A stretch of DNA of 8,756 nt. It comes from Mycobacterium sp. (GTDB lineage Bacteria > Actinomycetota > Actinomycetes > Mycobacteriales > Mycobacteriaceae). Under the pieces are notes generated by a model, which saw only the letters and a program-made list of their open reading frames with translations, searched no databases and had not been told where the DNA came from. How positions within the stretch are numbered: position 1 is the first letter of the stretch; every line of letters begins with the position of its first letter. A program made the position numbers and the translations under genes. The stretch is taken from the NCBI GenBank assembly GCA_023264755.1, contig JAHFVB010000184.1:1-8756 (forward strand), given 5' to 3'. Below, piece by piece: positions 6,053-8,756 of this stretch.

Positions 6053-6316
6053 ATGAGCGTGGAAACCGACCCCATCGCCGACATCGACGATCTGCGGCTG
6101 GAAATCGACCGCCTCGACGCCGACATCCTCGCCGCGGTCAAGCGTCGCACCGAGGTCTCACAGATCATCGGCAAGGCCCGCATGGCCTCCGGTGGCACGC
6201 GACTGGTGCACAGCCGCGAGATGAAGGTCATCGAGCGCTACAGCGAGCTCGGCCCCGACGGCAAGGACCTGGCGATGCTCCTGCTGCGCATGGGCCGCGG
6301 CCGGCTCGGGCACTAG
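6053..6316 (+). CDS. Chorismate mutase, intracellular AroQ-delta type
   Basis: This enzyme converts chorismate to prephenate, the first step specific to Phe and Tyr. The 87 residues form one AroQ helical domain nearly identical over its C-terminal half to M. tuberculosis Rv0948c, for example ASGGTRLVHSREMKVIERYS. Active-site arginines align as Arg15 (from the partner subunit), Arg32, Arg43 and Arg55, with Glu56. The RLGH ending is the segment that in M. tuberculosis takes part in activation by the DAHP synthase AroG. It has no signal peptide and should be cytosolic, unlike the secreted AroQ-gamma enzyme. I chose the ATG at 6053 because GAGGAG is six bases upstream. An in-frame ATG at 6017 would add MRPRNPHEEEPI, similar to the annotated MRPEPPH start of Rv0948c. 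A hairpin-rich leader lies upstream. The gene converges with modA, leaving a 15-bp gap. Confidence 0.95.
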   Translation: MSVETDPIADIDDLRLEIDRLDADILAAVKRRTEVSQIIGKARMASGGTRLVHSREMKVIERYSELGPDGKDLAMLLLRMGRGRLGH

Positions 6317-6331
6317 TCCGCCACCAGCACG

Positions 6332-7120
6332 TCAGGGTTTGCCGAACCCGGCCTGGCTCAGCACCGTCTGGCCGGCGGCGCCGGTGACGTATGCGACGAA
6401 CTCGTGCGCCAGGTCGGCGTTGCCGGTCCCCTTCAGCACCGCGAGGGGATAGGTGTTGACGGCCTGGGCCGACTCCGGGAAGTCGACGCCGACGACCTTG
6501 CCGCCCGACCCCCGTACGTCGGTGACGTAGACCAGGCCCGCGTCGGCCTGGCCGGTACTCACCTTGTTCAGCACGTCGGTGACCGACGACTCCTCGCTGA
6601 CCGGGTCGAGCTTGACCCCCGCCGCCTTTTCGACCTTCGTGGTGGCCGAACCACACGGCACTTGCGGCGCGCACACTACGACGTCCAGCCCCGGCTTCGT
6701 CAGATCCTGAATCGTCTTGATGCCCTTGGGGTTTCCGGGCGCTACGGCGATGGTCAGGACGTTCGAGGCGAAGTTCACCGGCGCGTCGGCCAGCAGGTTG
6801 GCCTGCGCAGCCTTGTCCATGTTCTTCGTGTCGGCAGAGGCGAAGACGTCGGCCTTGGCGCCCTGGGTGAGCTGGGTGACCAGATCGGATGACCCCGCGA
6901 ACGAGAATTCGACCGAACTGCCCGGGTGGTCGGTCTTGAACTGCTCGCCCAACTGGGTGAACGACTGCTTGAGCGACGCGGCCGCGAACACCATCAGATG
7001 GCCGCCCGAGCCGCCCGTCGTGGCGGGACCACTCGACGACGACTGGGCCGACGACCCGCATCCGCCGATCAGCGCGACCGACAGCAAGCCGGCGAAGGCC
7101 AGTCCCAACGTGCGTTTCAC
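6332..7120 (-). CDS. modA: Molybdate-binding lipoprotein of ABC transport
   Basis: ModA is the extracytoplasmic solute-binding protein that captures molybdate for a ModBC transporter. The 262-residue product starts with a lipoprotein signal: KR, a hydrophobic stretch, then LIGGC with Cys21 as the lipidation site, followed by a Ser/Gly linker. The ligand pocket is recognisable as Ser49 in AAASL, Ser77 in AGSSDL, the VPCG loop at 154-157, Val180 and Tyr198 in LVYVTD, matching the Ser/Ser/Ala/Val/Tyr set of E. coli ModA. The GTG at 7120 has a strong GGAGGA site five bases upstream and overlaps the preceding gene's stop (GTGA), so the two are coupled. A much longer open frame continues upstream but would lose the signal peptide from the N-terminus. 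No modB or modC follows: the next gene faces it 15 bp away. Tungstate binding is also possible. Confidence 0.93.
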   Translation of the reverse strand: MKRTLGLAFAGLLSVALIGGCGSSAQSSSSGPATTGGSGGHLMVFAAASLKQSFTQLGEQFKTDHPGSSVEFSFAGSSDLVTQLTQGAKADVFASADTKNMDKAAQANLLADAPVNFASNVLTIAVAPGNPKGIKTIQDLTKPGLDVVVCAPQVPCGSATTKVEKAAGVKLDPVSEESSVTDVLNKVSTGQADAGLVYVTDVRGSGGKVVGVDFPESAQAVNTYPLAVLKGTGNADLAHEFVAYVTGAAGQTVLSQAGFGKP

Positions 7121-7524
7121 GAAGTTCCTCCAGGGGTCTCGACGATGACGGTGGTGGCCTTGACGACGGCGACGGCGACGCTGCCCGGCTCGAGATTCAG
7201 TTCGCGGACCGCGTCGGTGCTCATCAACGAGACGACGGTGAAGGGGCCGCACTGCATTTCGACCTGCGACATCACCGTGTCGGACGTCACCTTGGTGACC
7301 AGTCCCGCGAAGCGGTTGCGGGCCGAACTGGCCACCGCGACGGGATCCTGAGGCACCCGACCGGCGTTCGCCCCGACGAAGGCCGCCAACTCGGCCCCGT
7401 CGAGGACCTTGCGGCCGGACTCGTCGTTGGTCGCCGAGACGCTGCCGTCGTCGATCCACCGGCGGACGGTGTCGTCGCTGACGCCGAGCAGTTCGGCGGC
7501 TTCCCGGATGCGGATCGTCGGCAT
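7117..7524 (-). CDS. HTH plus Mop/TOBE molybdate-responsive regulator
   Basis: The protein has 135 residues in two parts. Residues 3-50 form an excisionase/MerR-like helix-turn-helix of the BldC type (IREAAELLGVSDDTVRRWIDDG). Residues 67-129 are a single Mop/TOBE domain (SARNRFAGLVTKV to VVKATTVIVE), which binds molybdate or tungstate in ModE, ModC and Mop proteins. The likely role is a small oxyanion-sensing DNA-binding protein controlling its own operon. This combination is known from actinobacterial mod loci; the DNA target is inferred. I chose the ATG at 7524: TAGGAT at 7531-7536 ends exactly six bases before it, as in leaderless mycobacterial mRNAs, and AGGA also lies seven bases upstream. 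A GTG at 7527 would add one residue. Its stop overlaps the modA start by four bases. Confidence 0.88.
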   Translation of the reverse strand: MPTIRIREAAELLGVSDDTVRRWIDDGSVSATNDESGRKVLDGAELAAFVGANAGRVPQDPVAVASSARNRFAGLVTKVTSDTVMSQVEMQCGPFTVVSLMSTDAVRELNLEPGSVAVAVVKATTVIVETPGGTS

Positions 7525-7530
7525 CACCGA

Positions 7531-7536
7531 ATCCTA
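7531..7536 (-). promoter_or_regulatory. -10 box for a leaderless HTH-Mop/modA transcript
   Basis: TAGGAT on the - strand matches TANNNT and is followed by six bases and then the ATG at 7524, so transcription should begin at or next to that A. At 17-bp spacing the -35 position is GTAGTT (7554-7559), part of a repeated element that may be an operator. No consensus -35 is seen, which suggests weak or regulated activity. Confidence 0.55.
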
Positions 7537-7581
7537 TCCGCACCTGCGGACGCAACTACCGAATAACTCCGCAACTACGGA
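7537..7581. promoter_or_regulatory. Three-copy operator-like repeat upstream of the HTH-Mop gene
   Basis: Three related 14-bp elements occur in the same orientation. The best two, TCCGCACCTGCGGA (7537-7550) and TCCGCAACTACGGA (7568-7581), agree at 12 of 14 bases. A middle copy at 7549-7562 shares 11 of 14 with the second. The first is a perfect inverted repeat (TCCGCA-CC-TGCGGA) lying directly against the -10 box, and the middle copy covers the -35 position. This is a good place for repression by the adjacent HTH protein; binding is inferred. Confidence 0.5.
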
Positions 7582-7593
7582 CACGACGTGTCC
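7579..7593. promoter_or_regulatory. Perfect 7-bp inverted repeat
   Basis: GGACACG-A-CGTGTCC is a perfect palindrome around one central base. It touches the third operator-like repeat and lies about 55 bp upstream of the HTH-Mop start. It may be a separate regulator site; the regulator is unknown. Confidence 0.35.
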
Positions 7594-7607
7594 ACACCCT
7601 GCGATCT

Positions 7608-7646
7608 GTGGAGTATTCGCGGCGGTGAACGCCGCGAATACTCCAC
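7608..7646 (-). terminator. Perfect 17-bp hairpin terminating the aldehyde dehydrogenase gene
   Basis: GTGGAGTATTCGCGGCG (7608-7624) and CGCCGCGAATACTCCAC (7630-7646) are exact reverse complements around a five-base GTGAA loop. On the - strand the stem begins six bases after the dehydrogenase stop codon, the usual place for an intrinsic terminator. There is no U-tract on either side, so it would be an I-shaped mycobacterial type. It also insulates the downstream molybdenum operon promoter. Confidence 0.7.
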
Positions 7647-7652
7647 GACTCG

Positions 7653-8756
7653 CTAACTGGTCAACGCGATGTACTTGGTGTCGAGGTACTCCTCGATACC
7701 CTCCGACCCGCCTTCGCGTCCGAGGCCGGACTGCTTCACGCCCCCGAACGGCGCCGCCGGATCGGAGATCACCCCGCGGTTGACGCCGACCATGCCCGCC
7801 TCGATGGCCTCGGCCACCCGCAGCGCGCGGTCCAAGCCCTGGGTGTAGATGTAGGCGGCCAGCCCGTATTCGGTGTCGTTGGCGGCGGCGATGCCCTCTT
7901 CCTCGGTGTCGAAGCCGATCACCGGAGCGACGGGTCCGAACACCTCCTCCTTGAAGATGCGCGCCGAGGCGGGGACGTCGGCCAGCACGGTCGCCGGGTA
8001 GAAGTGCCCCGAGCCACCCGGTGCGACGCCGCCGACGGCGACCGTGGCGCCCTTGGACACGGCATCGGACACCAGGTCCTCGACGGTCGCGACCTGCTTG
8101 GCGCTGATCAACGGTCCCAACGTCGACGACTTGTCGAGTCCGTTGCCCAGCTGGTACTCACCCATCCGCTTCACCAGCTTCTCGGTGAACTCCGCGCGCA
8201 CCGCGTTGGCCACGTGGAAGCGGTTGGACGCCGTGCACGCCTCACCGCCGTTGCGCATCTTGGCCAGTAGCGCGCCTTCGACGGCGGCATCGACGTCTGC
8301 GTCGTCGAACACGATGAACGGCGCATTGCCGCCCAGCTCGAGCGACAGCCGCAGCAGTTTGTCGGAGCTCTGCTTGGCCAGCGCCTTGCCGACGCCCGTC
8401 GACCCCGTGAAGGTCAGCTTCCGCAGCCGCCCGTCATCGATGAGGGCGGTGGTCAGGTCGCCGGGCTTGCTCGTCGGCAGCACCGACAGCACGCCCTTGG
8501 GCAGCCCCGCCTCGTCCATCAACTTGGCCAGCAGCAACATCGTCAGTGGCGTCTCCTGGGCCGGCTTGATGATCATCGTGCAGCCGGCCGCCATCGCGGG
8601 ACCGATCTTGCGGGTGCCCATCGCCAGGGGGAAGTTCCACGGCGTGATGGCCAAACACGGCCCGACGGCGGACTTGGTGACGATGATGCGACCGTTGCCC
8701 GCCGGGGCCTTGGTGTAGCGCCCGTCGATGCGCACCGCCTCCTCGGCGAACCAACG
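7653..8756 (-). CDS. Succinate-semialdehyde dehydrogenase-type aldehyde dehydrogenase, 5' end missing
   Basis: This is a cytosolic NAD(P)-dependent aldehyde dehydrogenase, most like the mycobacterial GabD group that oxidises succinate semialdehyde to succinate in the GABA shunt. The last 367 residues are present; the frame stays open through the right edge, so about 100-120 N-terminal residues are missing for a family of about 450-510. Visible signatures are TPWNFPLAM and KPAQETP (substrate and cofactor channel), FTGSTGVGK (nucleotide-binding fold), the general-base Glu in LELGGNAP (codon 8337-8339), the catalytic Cys in GGEACTASNR (codon 8235-8237), EEVFGPV, and the C-terminal PFGGVKQSGLGREGG. 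GEACTA in place of GQxC is common in actinobacterial members. I assign the substrate by overall resemblance, so another semialdehyde is possible, and I leave the gene number (gabD1 or gabD2) open. The gene ends at a strong hairpin. Confidence 0.87.
   Translation of the reverse strand, partial: RWFAEEAVRIDGRYTKAPAGNGRIIVTKSAVGPCLAITPWNFPLAMGTRKIGPAMAAGCTMIIKPAQETPLTMLLLAKLMDEAGLPKGVLSVLPTSKPGDLTTALIDDGRLRKLTFTGSTGVGKALAKQSSDKLLRLSLELGGNAPFIVFDDADVDAAVEGALLAKMRNGGEACTASNRFHVANAVRAEFTEKLVKRMGEYQLGNGLDKSSTLGPLISAKQVATVEDLVSDAVSKGATVAVGGVAPGGSGHFYPATVLADVPASARIFKEEVFGPVAPVIGFDTEEEGIAAANDTEYGLAAYIYTQGLDRALRVAEAIEAGMVGVNRGVISDPAAPFGGVKQSGLGREGGSEGIEEYLDTKYIALTS

Noticed and set aside
7121..7555. N-terminal extension of the modA frame to 7555
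   Set aside because: It would overlap the HTH-Mop gene completely and bury the lipoprotein signal. The GTG at 7120 has a strong ribosome site and a correctly placed lipobox.
7584..7597. GTGTCCACA as a DnaA box
   Set aside because: It has one mismatch to the mycobacterial consensus and its first bases belong to the GGACACG-A-CGTGTCC palindrome, which explains it better.

Overview
The window is high-GC, with GTG/TTG starts and Mycobacterium-type proteins throughout. I read it as chromosomal DNA from a mycobacterium, probably an environmental Mycolicibacterium-like species. Most of it is a conserved housekeeping block that I recognise from memory as the inverted equivalent of M. tuberculosis Rv0948c-Rv0951: chorismate mutase, uvrD1, an M23 peptidase and sucC. 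I see no rRNA, tRNA, insertion sequence, phage gene or CRISPR array.

Layout. Positions 1-778 (-) hold the 5' two thirds of sucC (TCA cycle). A 282-bp divergent intergenic region with two CRP-like palindromes follows. Next on + are a membrane-anchored M23 (LytM) endopeptidase and two adjacent proline-rich four-helix membrane proteins, which resemble each other and are extra relative to the M. tuberculosis order. uvrD1 runs on - and its 3' end overlaps that of the second proline-rich gene. uvrD1 diverges from a short + unit encoding an AroQ-type chorismate mutase (Phe/Tyr branch).

The most interesting element is the leader ahead of the chorismate mutase gene. It can encode a 19-residue peptide containing Phe-Phe-Tyr-Gly-Tyr. 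The Tyr codons lie in the 5' arm of one hairpin, and a second, terminator-like hairpin follows. This is the layout expected of ribosome-mediated attenuation by aromatic amino acids.

The last third is on -: an aldehyde dehydrogenase of the succinate-semialdehyde type (5' end beyond the window) closed by a perfect 17-bp hairpin, then a two-gene molybdenum unit. That unit is a small HTH plus Mop/TOBE protein translationally coupled to a lipoprotein ModA, with no modB or modC after it. Its promoter carries a -10 box placed for a leaderless ATG and three copies of a 14-bp operator-like element.

sucC and the succinate-semialdehyde dehydrogenase both connect to succinate, but they are separate units here and nothing in the sequence shows joint control.
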